The notes: generated from the letters alone by a model not told the origin. DNA of 64,000 bases from Microbacterium laevaniformans (GCF_016907555.1 NZ_JAFBCE010000001.1:434001-498000), one strand, 5' to 3'. Positions 47,825 through 56,668 are shown, counted from the stretch's first letter. Made by a program: numbers and translations.

Positions 47825-49219
47825 TCAGAGCGAGCCGGTCTCGCCGAGGCCGATGTTCGTCTCGTAGTCGACGTCCTTGGTCTCGCGGGAGAGGATCAGT
47901 GCGATGAGGGTGAGCACGGCGGAGCCCGACAGGTAGACGCCCACGAGCCAGGGCTCGCCGCCGGCGGCGGCCCAGAGTCCCAGAGCGATCGACGGTGCGA
48001 CGGCGGCGCCCAGGATCGACGAGACGTTGTAGGCGATCGCCGAACCCGTGTAGCGGACGTTGGTCGGGAAGAGCTCCGGCAGCACGGCGCCCATGGGGCC
48101 GAAGGTGGCTCCCATCAGCATGAAGCCGAAGACGAGGAAGGCCTGCACCAGTGCGCCCGTGAACTTCGGATCCACGGCGGGAAGCAGGAACACGTTGAAC
48201 GTGAGGCCGAGCACACCGATCAACGCCGTGATCCAGATGAGCAGCTTCCGCCGACCGACCGCGTCGGCGATGGGACCTGACAACAGCGTGAAGACTCCGA
48301 AGAACACCACGCCGATGATCTGCATGATCACGAAGTCGGTGTAGCCGAATCCGAGGCCGGCGACCGGCGCATCGGTCGCCTTCGTGCCGTAGGCGAGGGT
48401 GAAGCTCGTCATCAGGTAGAAGAGCACATACGTGGCCAGCATGATGAACGTGCCGAGGATCAGGTTCTTCCAGTGTCCGCGGACGACCTCCCCCAGCGGG
48501 AAGCGGCGGATGGCGCCCTTCTTCTCGGCGGTCGTGAAGGTCTCGGACTCGACGAGCTTCAGGCGCACCCAGAGGCCGATGATCACCATCACGGCCGAGA
48601 AGAGGAAGGGCACGCGCCAGCCCCAGGCGAGGAAGGCCTCGGAGCGCTGCGTCGGGCCGTCGGGGTGCGGCAGGGCGAAGTTGATCACGAGGAAGAGCGC
48701 GTTGGCGATGATGAAGCCGATCGGAGCGCCCAGCTGCGGAAAGGTGCCGTACCAGGCGCGCTTGCCCTTCGGGGCGTTCTCGGTGGCCACGAGCGCGGCG
48801 CCCGACCACTCGCCGCCGAGGGCGAAGCCCTGGAAGAGGCGGAGGATCAGCAGCAGGAGGGCCGCCCACCAGCCGATTCCGGCGAACGTCGGCAGACACC
48901 CGATCAGGAAGGTCGCGATGCCCATCGTGAGCAGCGACGCGACGAGCGTGGCCTTTCGACCGAATCGGTCGCCGAAGTGACCGAAGACGACCGCGCCGAC
49001 GGGGCGGGCGATCATCGCCGCCCCGAAGACGGCGAACGACGACAGGAGGGCGGTGGTCTCGTTGCCGGTCGGGAAGAAGAGGGCGGGGAAGACGAGCACG
49101 GCGGCGGTCGCGTAGACGTAGAAGTCGTAGAACTCGATCGTCGTTCCGACCAGGCTCGCGGTGATCACGCGGGCGCGGGAGTTGACGGGTGCGGTGGGGG
49201 CCGCGGTGGCTGAGGACAT
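47825..49219 (-). CDS. MFS transporter, metabolite:H+ symporter (ProP/ShiA-like)
   Basis: 464 residues, 12 helices. GTTIEFYDFYVYATAAVLVF opens helix 1 and FGHFGDRFGRKATLV is the loop 2-3 signature of the MHS family. GFALGGEWSGAALVATENAP and the charged loop between helices 6 and 7 are also typical. It imports an organic acid, betaine or similar compound with H+; the substrate cannot be assigned. Convergent with the ABC-2 operon, with only 7 bp between the stops and no hairpin. Confidence 0.9.
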   Translation of the reverse strand: MSSATAAPTAPVNSRARVITASLVGTTIEFYDFYVYATAAVLVFPALFFPTGNETTALLSSFAVFGAAMIARPVGAVVFGHFGDRFGRKATLVASLLTMGIATFLIGCLPTFAGIGWWAALLLLILRLFQGFALGGEWSGAALVATENAPKGKRAWYGTFPQLGAPIGFIIANALFLVINFALPHPDGPTQRSEAFLAWGWRVPFLFSAVMVIIGLWVRLKLVESETFTTAEKKGAIRRFPLGEVVRGHWKNLILGTFIMLATYVLFYLMTSFTLAYGTKATDAPVAGLGFGYTDFVIMQIIGVVFFGVFTLLSGPIADAVGRRKLLIWITALIGVLGLTFNVFLLPAVDPKFTGALVQAFLVFGFMLMGATFGPMGAVLPELFPTNVRYTGSAIAYNVSSILGAAVAPSIALGLWAAAGGEPWLVGVYLSGSAVLTLIALILSRETKDVDYETNIGLGETGSL

Positions 49220-49332
49220 GCGCAGAGGCTACCTATCGATGAGAGATCGTAGGTCCTCGTGGGACGCACCGGTGGTGGGCGTCCGGGGCAGGGGTGTGTG
49301 CAGCGGGCGCCGCGACAATGAGGTCACCGGGG

Positions 49333-49412
49333 CGCCGGCAGGTTCCCGGCGCACGGCTAAAGAGTCTACGCCGCGTGGCGCGTCTCGTTCGTGCAGCGGG
49401 AACCTGCCGGCG
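49333..49412. repeat. 80-bp element with perfect 16-bp inverted ends
   Basis: CGCCGGCAGGTTCCCG (49333-49348) and its exact complement (49397-49412), separated by 48 bp, in the 202-bp gap between the MFS gene and a small membrane-protein gene. It would fold into a long-armed hairpin or be a MITE-like element. No flanking duplication is obvious. Confidence 0.75.
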
Positions 49413-49421
49413 TCGACGCGG

Positions 49422-49772
49422 TCAGCGCCAGAGGACGGCGAGGGCGGCGTTGAGGAAGGTCAGGATGCCGACCAGCCAGAACATGGCCGACGGCACGGAT
49501 CCGGTCTTGCGCTGGCGAGCGGTGCCGATTCCGAGGAGCGCGCCGATCGCGAGCAGCACGACGAGCTTGACGCCCAGCTTCGTGTAGTTCAGCGGGTGGT
49601 CGATGCCCCACGGCGCGGCCAGGGCGAGGCCGGCGACGGCGGCGACGAGCATGCCCCACGTCATCAGGCGGGTGACGCGCCGCTGTCCCACCGCCTCGAC
49701 GACCCAGGCGCCGAAGAGGATGGCGAATCCGGTGAGATGGACGAGGACGACGACGTGACGCAGGATCTCCAT
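49422..49772 (-). CDS. Small four-helix membrane protein
   Basis: 116 residues with four predicted helices (VVVLVHLTGFAILFGAWVVE, LMTWGMLVAAVAGLALA, LGVKLVVLLAIGALLGIG, FWLVGILTFLNAALAVLW). A His in the first helix and one in the loop before helix 3 (GIDHPLNYTKLG) might bind haem, but this is speculation. Actinobacterial hypothetical protein of unknown function. Confidence 0.72.
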   Translation of the reverse strand: MEILRHVVVLVHLTGFAILFGAWVVEAVGQRRVTRLMTWGMLVAAVAGLALAAPWGIDHPLNYTKLGVKLVVLLAIGALLGIGTARQRKTGSVPSAMFWLVGILTFLNAALAVLWR

Positions 49773-49809
49773 GCCTTCAGCCTAACTGATAGTGCGCGCG
49801 TCCGCGCCC

Positions 49810-49840
49810 CCGGTCGTTGAGCGAGCAGCGAGTCGAAACG
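49810..49840 (+). repeat. REP-like repeat, copy B (single arm)
   Basis: CCGGTCGTTGAGCGAGCAGC followed by GAGTCGAAACG; the same arm as in copies A and C, lacking the 3-bp CGC of copy C. Confidence 0.85.
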
Positions 49841-49938
49841 GGGTTCCTGTGGATTGTCGCTGCCGTAACCGTCGCGGACGGGAGGGAGCCGTCTACACGC
49901 GGAGACGCCTGCCGGTCGAGCTGGTGTGGAGTGAGGAG

Positions 49939-50070
49939 ATGGCGCGTGCCTCCGATGCCTTCGCGTGGAAGAAGCGGTTGCAGGGCTGGAGCCACGCGAA
50001 GCGGCTCGCCTACGCGCAGGGCGGCATCGATGCCGTGCGCGGGTGGAGCGCGCGTCACCGCCGAGGCTGA
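49939..50070 (+). CDS. Possible small basic protein
   Basis: 43 residues from ATG (a GTG 15 bp upstream is an alternative): MARASDAFAWKKRLQGWSHA then KRLAYAQGGIDAVRGWSARH. Strongly basic, amphipathic, and different from the surrounding repeats, with GTGAGGAG directly before the ATG (too close for a normal ribosome site). No family known to me. It lies between repeat copies B and C. Confidence 0.3.
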   Translation: MARASDAFAWKKRLQGWSHAKRLAYAQGGIDAVRGWSARHRRG

Positions 50071-50073
50071 GGG

Positions 50074-50157
50074 CGTTTCGACTCGGCGCTGCGCGCCTCG
50101 CTCAACGACCGGGATGAGAGCCCCCCGGTCGTTGAGCGAGCGCCGCGAGTCGAAACG
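50074..50157. repeat. REP-like palindromic repeat, copy C (two arms)
   Basis: CGTTTCGACTCG...CTCAACGACCGG (50074-50112) and CCGGTCGTTGAGCGAGCGCC...GTCGAAACG (50125-50157): long inverted arms with a 12-bp loop, downstream of ribH. Only 230 bp from copy B. Confidence 0.88.
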
Positions 50158-50178
50158 CGGCTTCTGGTCGGTGCGGTG

Positions 50179-50652
50179 TCAGCCGCGAAGGCGCTGCAGC
50201 AGCAGCGCGGTGCGCAGCGCGGCATCCGCGGCTTCCGCGCCCTTGTCCTCCTTCGAGCCCGGAAGGCCCGCCCGGTCGATGCCCTGCTGCTCGTCGTCCA
50301 GGGTCAGCACCCCGAAGCCGACCGGCTTGCCGGTGTCGAGGGCGACACGGGTGAGGCCGTCGGTGGCCGCCGACGACACGAAGTCGAAGTGGGGTGTGCC
50401 CCCGCGGATGATGACACCGAGTGCGACGACGGCGTCCGCCCCGGCATCCAGGGCCGCCTTCGCCGCGACGGGCAGCTCGAACGAGCCGGGAACGCGCTCC
50501 AGGCTCCACTCGGCCCCGGATGCCGCGAGCACCCGCTCCGCGCCGGCGATCAGGCCGTCGGTGATGACGTCGTGCCAGAGGCCGGCGATGACGACGACCC
50601 GCAGTCCGGTCGCGTCGATCGGGACGGTCTGGGGGGCTCCGTGGCCGCTCAT
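50179..50652 (-). CDS. ribH: 6,7-dimethyl-8-ribityllumazine synthase
   Basis: Condenses ribulose 4-phosphate-derived dihydroxybutanone phosphate with the pyrimidine from RibD to give lumazine, the riboflavin synthase substrate. 157 residues, the usual length. VVVIAGLWHDVITDGL, VPGSFELPVAAKAAL, ALGVIIRGGTPHFDFV and KPVGFGVLTLDDEQQ are family blocks. ATG at 50652 overlaps the ribBA stop. Last gene of the rib operon. Confidence 0.97.
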   Translation of the reverse strand: MSGHGAPQTVPIDATGLRVVVIAGLWHDVITDGLIAGAERVLAASGAEWSLERVPGSFELPVAAKAALDAGADAVVALGVIIRGGTPHFDFVSSAATDGLTRVALDTGKPVGFGVLTLDDEQQGIDRAGLPGSKEDKGAEAADAALRTALLLQRLRG

Positions 50653-51929
50653 GCGTGCTCCTCCGTGCTGTGGGCGAGAGCCGCGTCGAGCTCTGCCGCG
50701 CTGATGATGTGGCCCATGCGATCGCGCTTGGTCGCCAGATATTGGTGGTTGTTGGCGCCGACGCCGACGAGCAGCGGCACCTGCTCGACGATATCGAGTC
50801 CGAGCTCGCGCAGCTGCTTCACCTTGTCGGAGTTGTTGGTCAGGAGCCGGATGCTGTCCACACCCAGATCCGCGAGGATGCCGCCGGCTGCCGCGTAGTC
50901 GCGGGCGTCGGCGGGCAGGCCCAGCGCGAGGTTCGCATCGACGGTGTCGAGGCCCCGCTCCTGCAGGCTGTAGGCGCGCAGCTTGTTGATGAGGCCGATG
51001 CCGCGGCCCTCGTGGCCGCGCATGTAGATGACGACGCCGCCGTCCTTGTCGATACGGTCCAGCGCGGCGTCCAGCTGCGGGCCGCACTCGCACTTCTGGG
51101 AGCCGAAGGCTTCACCGGTGAGGCACTCGGAGTGCACGCGCACGAGCGGGGCCTTCTCGGTGAGGTCCCCCGAGACGACCGCGATGTGGTCGGTGCCGGT
51201 CACCCGGTCCTTGTACGCGAGGAAGCGGAACGTTCCGTGCGAGGTGGGCACGGTCGCCTCGGCGCGCAGGCTCACGCGGCGCTTCTGGGCCGCCGCCTGC
51301 GCAGCGGGCGCGGCGACCGGTTCGACCTCGTCGAGGTGGGCGATGAGCTGTTCGATCGTGATCACCGGAACGCCCTCCCGCTCGCCCATCTCCATCAGAC
51401 CCGGCAGACGCATCATCGACCCGTCCTCGGCGACGACCTCGCCGATCGCCGCGACAGGCTGCAGACCCGCGAGACGCATCAGCTCGACGCCGGCCTCGGT
51501 GTGACCCGCACGCTCGCGCACGCCGCCGTCCACCGCGCGCAGCGGCAGGATGTGACCCGGCCGGATCACCGACGACGGCACGGATGCCGGGTCGGCGAGC
51601 ACATTGAGGGTGTGCGAGCGGTCGGTCGCGCTGATGCCGGTCGAGACGCGGTCGGCGGCATCCACGCTCACCGTATAGGCGGTGCCGCGGGCGTCCTCGT
51701 TCACCGCGACCATCGGCGGCAGGTCGAGGCGGTCGGCCCACTCGGCGGGCATGGGCGCACAGATGAAGCCGCTGGACCAGCGGATCGTCCAGGCGAGCCA
51801 CTCGGGCGTGGCGAGCTGGGCCGACAGGATGATGTCACCCTCGTTCTCGCGGTTCTCATCGTCGGCGACGATGACGGGACGTCCGGCGCGCAGCGCCTCG
51901 AGGGCCTCGGGGATGGTGGCAAGGCTCAT
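50649..51929 (-). CDS. ribBA: 3,4-dihydroxy-2-butanone-4-phosphate synthase / GTP cyclohydrolase II
   Basis: 426-residue fusion of two riboflavin-pathway entry enzymes. N-terminal RibB half (about 1-205): VIVADDENRENEGDIILSAQ and GHTEAGVELMRLAG. C-terminal RibA half: zinc site CLTGEAFGSQKCECGPQ, and YMRGHEGRGIGLINKLRAY. Both active sites look intact. ATG at 51929 overlaps the ribE stop. Confidence 0.97.
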   Translation of the reverse strand: MSLATIPEALEALRAGRPVIVADDENRENEGDIILSAQLATPEWLAWTIRWSSGFICAPMPAEWADRLDLPPMVAVNEDARGTAYTVSVDAADRVSTGISATDRSHTLNVLADPASVPSSVIRPGHILPLRAVDGGVRERAGHTEAGVELMRLAGLQPVAAIGEVVAEDGSMMRLPGLMEMGEREGVPVITIEQLIAHLDEVEPVAAPAAQAAAQKRRVSLRAEATVPTSHGTFRFLAYKDRVTGTDHIAVVSGDLTEKAPLVRVHSECLTGEAFGSQKCECGPQLDAALDRIDKDGGVVIYMRGHEGRGIGLINKLRAYSLQERGLDTVDANLALGLPADARDYAAAGGILADLGVDSIRLLTNNSDKVKQLRELGLDIVEQVPLLVGVGANNHQYLATKRDRMGHIISAAELDAALAHSTEEHA

Positions 51930-52579
51930 CGTGAGCCTCCTTCGGTGATGGAGTCGGCGGAATCGGAAACGGTGGGGGCGAAGGCGAGCAGGCGCTGCAC
52001 GTGGCGCGCCAGGATGTCGGTCTCGAGGTTGACGCGGTCGCCGGCAACGCGGTCGCCGAGGGTCGTCGCCTCCAGGGTCTCGGGAATCAGCGACACCTCG
52101 AACCAGGCATCGGCGGCGGCGGCATCCGACGCATTCGAAACCGTGAGAGAGACCCCGTCGACGGCGATCGATCCCTTGTCGACGACGAGCGGAGCGAGGT
52201 CCGCGGGCAGTGAGATGCGGATGACCCGCCACTGCGCTCCGGGGCGAACCTCCCGCACCGTGCCGGTCCCGTCGACGTGTCCCTGAACGATGTGTCCGCC
52301 CAGGCGGCCGTGCACGGCCATCGCGCGCTCGAGGTTGACGCGGGTGCCGGGGCCGAATGCGCCGAGGGTCGCCATGTCCAGGCTCTGGCGCATCACGTCG
52401 GCGGTGAACCAGTCCTCGCCCTGGTCGACGACGGTCAAGCAGACGCCGCTGACCGAGATCGAGTCGCCGTGGTGAGCGTCGGAGACGGCCAGCGGCGCAC
52501 GGACGGTCATCCGCACACCGTCACCCGACGGCTCGACGGCGACGATCTCGCCGCGCTCTTCGATGATTCCGGTGAACAT
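51926..52579 (-). CDS. ribE: Riboflavin synthase, alpha chain
   Basis: Dismutates two lumazine molecules into riboflavin. 217 residues built of two similar lumazine-binding halves: MFTGIIEERGEIVAVE with GDSISVSGVCLTVVD, and GHIVQGHVDGTGTV with KGSIAVDGVSLTV. Often named ribC in Gram-positives. Start overlaps the ribD stop by one base. Confidence 0.96.
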   Translation of the reverse strand: MFTGIIEERGEIVAVEPSGDGVRMTVRAPLAVSDAHHGDSISVSGVCLTVVDQGEDWFTADVMRQSLDMATLGAFGPGTRVNLERAMAVHGRLGGHIVQGHVDGTGTVREVRPGAQWRVIRISLPADLAPLVVDKGSIAVDGVSLTVSNASDAAAADAWFEVSLIPETLEATTLGDRVAGDRVNLETDILARHVQRLLAFAPTVSDSADSITEGGSR

Positions 52580-53658
52580 CAGTTCTCTTCCTTCGTGGTG
52601 GAGGTGTGTGAGGAGGCCGTGCCGTCGAACCGGCCGACGATGAGCAGGTCGTCGCCGAGATGTTCCACGGATGCCGCGTGCAGTCGCCGCTGGTCGCCGA
52701 TCGAGGTGACGCCGATATCGCCGAGGGCCAGGCGAGGCCCGCCGAGCAGGGTGGGAGCGACGTACACGAGCGCCTCGTCGGCGAGCTGCTGGCGGAGGAA
52801 GGACGATGCGAGAGTCGGTCCCCCTTCGACGAAGACACGGTGCGCGCCGAGCTCGCGGAGGCGCTCCAGAAGGTCGGGCAGATCCTCGCCCTCGTCCTGC
52901 ATGAACGGGCGCGGATGCCGGCGCACGGCGGCTTCTTGCGGCACGGCTCGGGTCCCGACGACCACCGGCCGCGGCTGCTCGTCATAGAGCGAGCCGTCGG
53001 GGCGGCGTGCGGTGAGGGCGGGATCGTCGGCCAGCAGCGTGCCGGTGCCGACCACGATCGCGTCGGCGAGGCTGCGGCGGCGATGGACATCGGCGCGGGC
53101 TTCGGGGCCCGTGATCCACTGGCTGGTGCCGTCGGCGGCGGCGCCGCGGCCGTCGAGCGACTGCGCCCACTTCACGGTGACGTGGGGGCGGCCGAGGCGC
53201 TGCACCTCCAGCCAGGATGCCAGCAGGGCGGTGCCCTCGTCTGCGCGCCAGCCGCCGATCACGTCGACACCGGCCTCGCGCAGACGTGCGGCGCCGCCCG
53301 AAGAGGCCTCGCCGGGATCGGCGACGGCGAACACCACGCGCGCGACGCCGGCGGCGAGGAGCGCTTCGCTGCACGGACCGGTGCGGCCGGTGTGGTTGCA
53401 CGGTTCGAGGGTGACGACGGCGGTCGCGCCGCGCGCGGCATCCGCTCCCGCCGCGGCGGCGAGGTTCGTCAGCGCGTCGACTTCGGCGTGAGCCGTGCCG
53501 GCTCCGCGGTGCCACCCTTCGGCGAGCACCTCGCCGTCGGAGGAGAGCAGCACGGCGCCGACCTGCGGGTTGATGCCGCGCGGCCCCCGTCGAGCGATCT
53601 CGAGGGCGCGCTGCATCGCACGGTCGATCGCCGTGTCGTCGCGGTCTGTCGCGGCCAT
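52579..53658 (-). CDS. ribD: Diaminohydroxyphosphoribosylaminopyrimidine deaminase / reductase
   Basis: 359-residue two-domain enzyme for steps 2 and 3 of riboflavin synthesis. Deaminase zinc site: GTAHAEVDAL (His-Ala-Glu) and EPCNHTGRTGPCSEALLAAG. Reductase domain: VTVKWAQSLDGRGAAADGTS, SQWITG, and VFVEGGPTLASSFL. I chose ATG at 53658 after AAGGACG; an upstream in-frame start at 53697 lies nearer the riboswitch and has no ribosome site. First gene of the operon. Confidence 0.96.
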   Translation of the reverse strand: MAATDRDDTAIDRAMQRALEIARRGPRGINPQVGAVLLSSDGEVLAEGWHRGAGTAHAEVDALTNLAAAAGADAARGATAVVTLEPCNHTGRTGPCSEALLAAGVARVVFAVADPGEASSGGAARLREAGVDVIGGWRADEGTALLASWLEVQRLGRPHVTVKWAQSLDGRGAAADGTSQWITGPEARADVHRRRSLADAIVVGTGTLLADDPALTARRPDGSLYDEQPRPVVVGTRAVPQEAAVRRHPRPFMQDEGEDLPDLLERLRELGAHRVFVEGGPTLASSFLRQQLADEALVYVAPTLLGGPRLALGDIGVTSIGDQRRLHAASVEHLGDDLLIVGRFDGTASSHTSTTKEEN

Positions 53659-53732
53659 CCGTCGTCCTTCTGTGAGGCTCCGGGGCACGGCCGACACCGC
53701 AGACGCCGCCGCATGCGCGCGACCGCGTCCGT

Positions 53733-53880
53733 GCTGCCTCTCATCCGGACTAGCGATCGGGCTCTCGTTGAACCGTCACGCATCACCGTCGGTCCCGGAA
53801 TTCCACCGGATCAACCCCTCCTGGGAGGGGCTCGCGGACTGTCACCGCCGGTTCGGATTCACACCGACCCCGGAGCACGT
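53733..53880 (-). ncRNA. FMN riboswitch (RFN element) of the rib operon
   Basis: Read on the minus strand, conserved blocks appear in order: GGGGTCGGTGTGAATCCG with ACCGGCGGTGACAGTCCGCG, a CCCCTCC/GGAGGGG stem, GATCCGGTGGAATTCCGG with ACCGACGGTGAT, and AGTCCGGATGAGAGGCAG. FMN binding represses the downstream rib genes. It ends about 75 bp before the ribD start. Confidence 0.96.
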
Positions 53881-53950
53881 TTCTTGCACTTGATCCTACT
53901 CAACGCCCCGACGACGTTTTCATTCCATGTCGGTCGCGAGGGACGCTGCG

Positions 53951-54814
53951 CTACTTCAGCAGCCGCGACAGCCGCCGGTCGGCGAGCAGCTTTCCGCCCG
54001 TCTGACAGGTGGGGCAGTATTCCAGTGAGTTGTCCGCGAAGAAGACGCTGCGTACCTCGTCGCCGCACACCGGGCAGGCCTCGCCGCGCCGGCCGTGCAC
54101 CGCCATGCCGCGGCGTTTCGCGTCCTTCAGATCGGCGGGCGGCTTGCCGGACGCGGTGGCGACGGCATCCGTCAGCGTCGTGCGCATCGCGTCGTAGAGC
54201 CTGTCGACCTCGTCGTCGGCAAGACCTGCCGCCAGGGCGTAGGGCGACATACGCGCGGCGTGCAGGATCTCGTCGGAGTACGCGTTGCCGATGCCGGCGA
54301 CGATCGACTGGTCGCGCAGCACGCCCTTGATCTGGGTGCGCCGACCGGCCAGAAGGCCGGCGAGTGCATCCCGCGTGAACTCCTCCGCGAGCGGGTCGGG
54401 ACCGAGGCGGGCGATACCGGGGACATCCTGTGGGTCGCGAGCGACGTAGACGGCGAGCGATTTCTTGGTGCCGGCCTCGGTCAGGTCGAATCCGGCGCCG
54501 TCGCCGAGGCGCACGCGCAGCGCGATCGGCGTCTTGCCCGGTCGGATCACCGTGTCGGGAACCGTCTCGTACCAGCGCAGCCAACCGGCCTTGGCGAGAT
54601 GGAAGATGAGATGGATGCCGGCATCCGTCGCCAGGTCGACGAACTTGCCGTGGCGCCGGGCTTCACTGATGCGGCCCCCGACGAGGCCGTCGATGGGCGG
54701 GTCGTAGGTCTTGAGCGCCGCGATGTTGGCGACCGTCACCTTCGTGATGGTGCGTCCCGTCGCGCGCTCGGCGAGGAAGTCGACGAGGCCTTGCACCTCC
54801 GGCATCTCGGGCAT
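53951..54814 (-). CDS. Fpg/Nei-family DNA glycosylase
   Basis: 287 residues. Base-excision repair enzyme for oxidised bases. N-terminal MPEMPEV gives the catalytic Pro-Glu after Met removal; RRHGKFVDLAT carries the conserved Lys; QSIVAGIGNAYSDEILHAAR is the H2TH signature. The C-terminal zinc finger is CPVCGDEVRSVFFADNSLEY then CPTCQTGGK. The Arg that E. coli Fpg uses in the second hairpin is not obvious, as in several actinobacterial second paralogs, so it may be a Nei2-like enzyme and not the main MutM. Confidence 0.9.
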   Translation of the reverse strand: MPEMPEVQGLVDFLAERATGRTITKVTVANIAALKTYDPPIDGLVGGRISEARRHGKFVDLATDAGIHLIFHLAKAGWLRWYETVPDTVIRPGKTPIALRVRLGDGAGFDLTEAGTKKSLAVYVARDPQDVPGIARLGPDPLAEEFTRDALAGLLAGRRTQIKGVLRDQSIVAGIGNAYSDEILHAARMSPYALAAGLADDEVDRLYDAMRTTLTDAVATASGKPPADLKDAKRRGMAVHGRRGEACPVCGDEVRSVFFADNSLEYCPTCQTGGKLLADRRLSRLLK

Positions 54815-54854
54815 GGCCTCATCCTGCCACTGCGCCCCGACACCGCGTCAGGGG

Positions 54855-55418
54855 TCAGCCGGCGGCGGGCCACACCTGTGGGGCGCGCTCATCGTCGGCG
54901 AGCAAGCCCGCGATGAGGCCGTCGGCGCGCACGCCGGCTCCGTTGACGAGAGCGGAGCGTACCCGGCCCTCGTAGCGGAATCCGAGTCGCTGCGCGACGC
55001 GGTGCGATGCGGGATTGTCGACCACGGCGCGCCACTCGATCCGTTGCAATCCCAGTCCGTCCGAAGAAAAGCCCCAGTCGATCACCCTCTGCGCCGCCTC
55101 CACGACCAGTCCCCGACCGCGCGCGGCGGGCGTCATCCAGTAGCCCAGTTCGCCGGATCCCTGGCCGAGGCGATGCAGGCCCATCATGCCGGCGAGCATG
55201 CCGTCGTGGCGCAGCGCCCAGGTCGCCTCCGTCTCGGCATCCCACCAGCCCGCGACTTTGTCGACGAACCCCTCGGCGTGCGCGCGCTCGTACGGCGACG
55301 GCACCGTCGTGAAGCGCTGGATCAGCTCGTCCTGGCAGGCGGCGTAAATCGCGTCGACGTCGTTCTCGGTCGGCAGCGAGAGCTCGAGTCGCGTCGTCCG
55401 CAGGGTGACCGGTTGCAT
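54855..55418 (-). CDS. GNAT acetyltransferase, RimJ/RimL-like
   Basis: 187 residues. Opens with LRTTRLELSLPTENDVDAIY, typical of RimJ/RimL-type enzymes. LGYWMTPAARGRGLVVEAAQ is the CoA-binding motif A, and RIEWRAVVDNPASHRVAQRL with LGFRYEGRVRSAL forms motif B. It may acetylate a protein N-terminus or an antibiotic; the target is not known. Monocistronic. Confidence 0.87.
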   Translation of the reverse strand: MQPVTLRTTRLELSLPTENDVDAIYAACQDELIQRFTTVPSPYERAHAEGFVDKVAGWWDAETEATWALRHDGMLAGMMGLHRLGQGSGELGYWMTPAARGRGLVVEAAQRVIDWGFSSDGLGLQRIEWRAVVDNPASHRVAQRLGFRYEGRVRSALVNGAGVRADGLIAGLLADDERAPQVWPAAG

Positions 55419-55537
55419 GCCGCGAGCCTATCCGCCCGCGCGCGCGGTCTCCTGCCCGCCTGCCCGGGCGTGTACGGGTACGGGGACGGCCCGCGCCCGC
55501 AGCGGCTCGCGCCGACCCCGACGACGGCTCTCGCGAT

Positions 55538-55629
55538 CCGTATTCAGTCTCGGAGGGATGTCACCTCCGCACGCGCCGCGAGTTGTTGCGGTCGCTCGAG
55601 TGCGACCCGGCGGCGGAGACTGAATACGG
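55538..55629. repeat. 92-bp element with 13-bp inverted ends, copy 2
   Basis: Ends CCGTATTCAGTCT and AGACTGAATACGG (then AAC); 66-bp core containing the hairpins GGAGG.../CCTCC and GGTCGC/GCGACC. It sits in the 341-bp gap between the GNAT gene and the second DUF559 gene, 130 bp before the latter. Confidence 0.85.
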
Positions 55630-55759
55630 AACACCCCTATTGCGGCATCCGTCACCGCCAGAACGCACAGACATCCTCCCCAGCTGCTGCCCGCCGCGGA
55701 CTGTCCACTGATTGTCAGGGGCGGCTGCTTTCCGACCGTGCGATGACAAGGCTGGCGCG

Positions 55760-56599
55760 ATGTTCGATGTGTGGACGCGGGCCGAGTTGCGCGCGGCAGG
55801 GATGACGAGCCGCGCGATCCGAGCGAGCCTCGAGAGCGGTCAGCTCGTCCGCGCAAGGAAGGGACACTACGTTCGCGGAGACGCGCCGGAGGCTCTGCGC
55901 AAAGCCGCGCACGTCGGGGGCCGGCTGGGCTGTCTCTCGCTCTTGTCCGAGTGTGGCGTGTTCGTTGCCGACTCGACCAGACTTCACGTCCATATGGAGC
56001 GCGGCGACAGCCGTATGCGTCCGGTCGTCGGGGGCGGTGCCTTGGGCCCGGCGGCGCAGCGCCGCGACCTGGTCCTGCACTGGCACGCCTTGACCGAACC
56101 GCCGACATCGGGTGCGGTCGACATCGTGGATGCTCTGTCGCACGCGATCCGCTGTCAGGAGGCGCGGTTCGCGGTGGCGACTTTGGATAGTGCCATCCAC
56201 CTCGGCACAGTCGCGGTCGATCAGCTCGACCAGGTCTTCGGCGCGGTCCCGGCGCGTTTCAGGGCTATCCGGCCCTTCATCGACAGCCGTGCGGAAGCGG
56301 GAACGGAGACACTCGTGCGGCTCCTGCTTCGCCGGTGGGGCTGTGACGTCGATCTGCAGGTCAGCATCGACGGCGTCGGTCGTGTGGATCTGCTGGTGAA
56401 CGGATGGCTGATCATCGAGTGCGACAGCAAGCAGTTCCACAGCGACTGGAATCAGCGGCGTGTCGACTACCAACGCGACCGCGCGCTCGCGGCGCTCGGA
56501 TTCACCGTGCTCAGGCTGACGGCGGAGGACATCCTGTACCGGTTCGAGGACGTCGCCAGTGCGCTGCGCGGTCTGATCTTCGCCAATCGTCGCGGCTGA
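55760..56599 (+). CDS. AbiEi-like winged-helix plus DUF559 (Vsr/endonuclease-fold) protein
   Basis: 279 residues from ATG at 55760, homologous in layout to 1613-2512. N-terminal wHTH: WTRAELRAAGMTSRAIRASL, then GQLVRARKGHYV. C-terminal DUF559: TETLVRLLLRRWGCDVDLQV, the acidic pair in VDLLVNGWLIIECDSKQFHS, and YQRDRALAALGFTVLRLTAE. Here the E-D-E set looks complete, so nuclease activity is possible. The gene is less GC-rich and has more ordinary codons than its neighbours, and it lies among three copies of the 92-bp element, which suggests insertion as a unit. No toxin or methylase partner. Confidence 0.78.
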   Translation: MFDVWTRAELRAAGMTSRAIRASLESGQLVRARKGHYVRGDAPEALRKAAHVGGRLGCLSLLSECGVFVADSTRLHVHMERGDSRMRPVVGGGALGPAAQRRDLVLHWHALTEPPTSGAVDIVDALSHAIRCQEARFAVATLDSAIHLGTVAVDQLDQVFGAVPARFRAIRPFIDSRAEAGTETLVRLLLRRWGCDVDLQVSIDGVGRVDLLVNGWLIIECDSKQFHSDWNQRRVDYQRDRALAALGFTVLRLTAEDILYRFEDVASALRGLIFANRRG

Positions 56600-56668
56600 C
56601 CTCTTCCACCGCGCGGCGCCCCAGCCGCTCCGACCGTTCGGGTGCGCGGGGCGGTCTCGCCGCGCGGT

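Noticed and set aside
49220..50180. Genomic island boundary in the repeat-rich region
   Set aside because: No integrase, tRNA, transposase or composition break; flanking genes are ordinary chromosomal genes.
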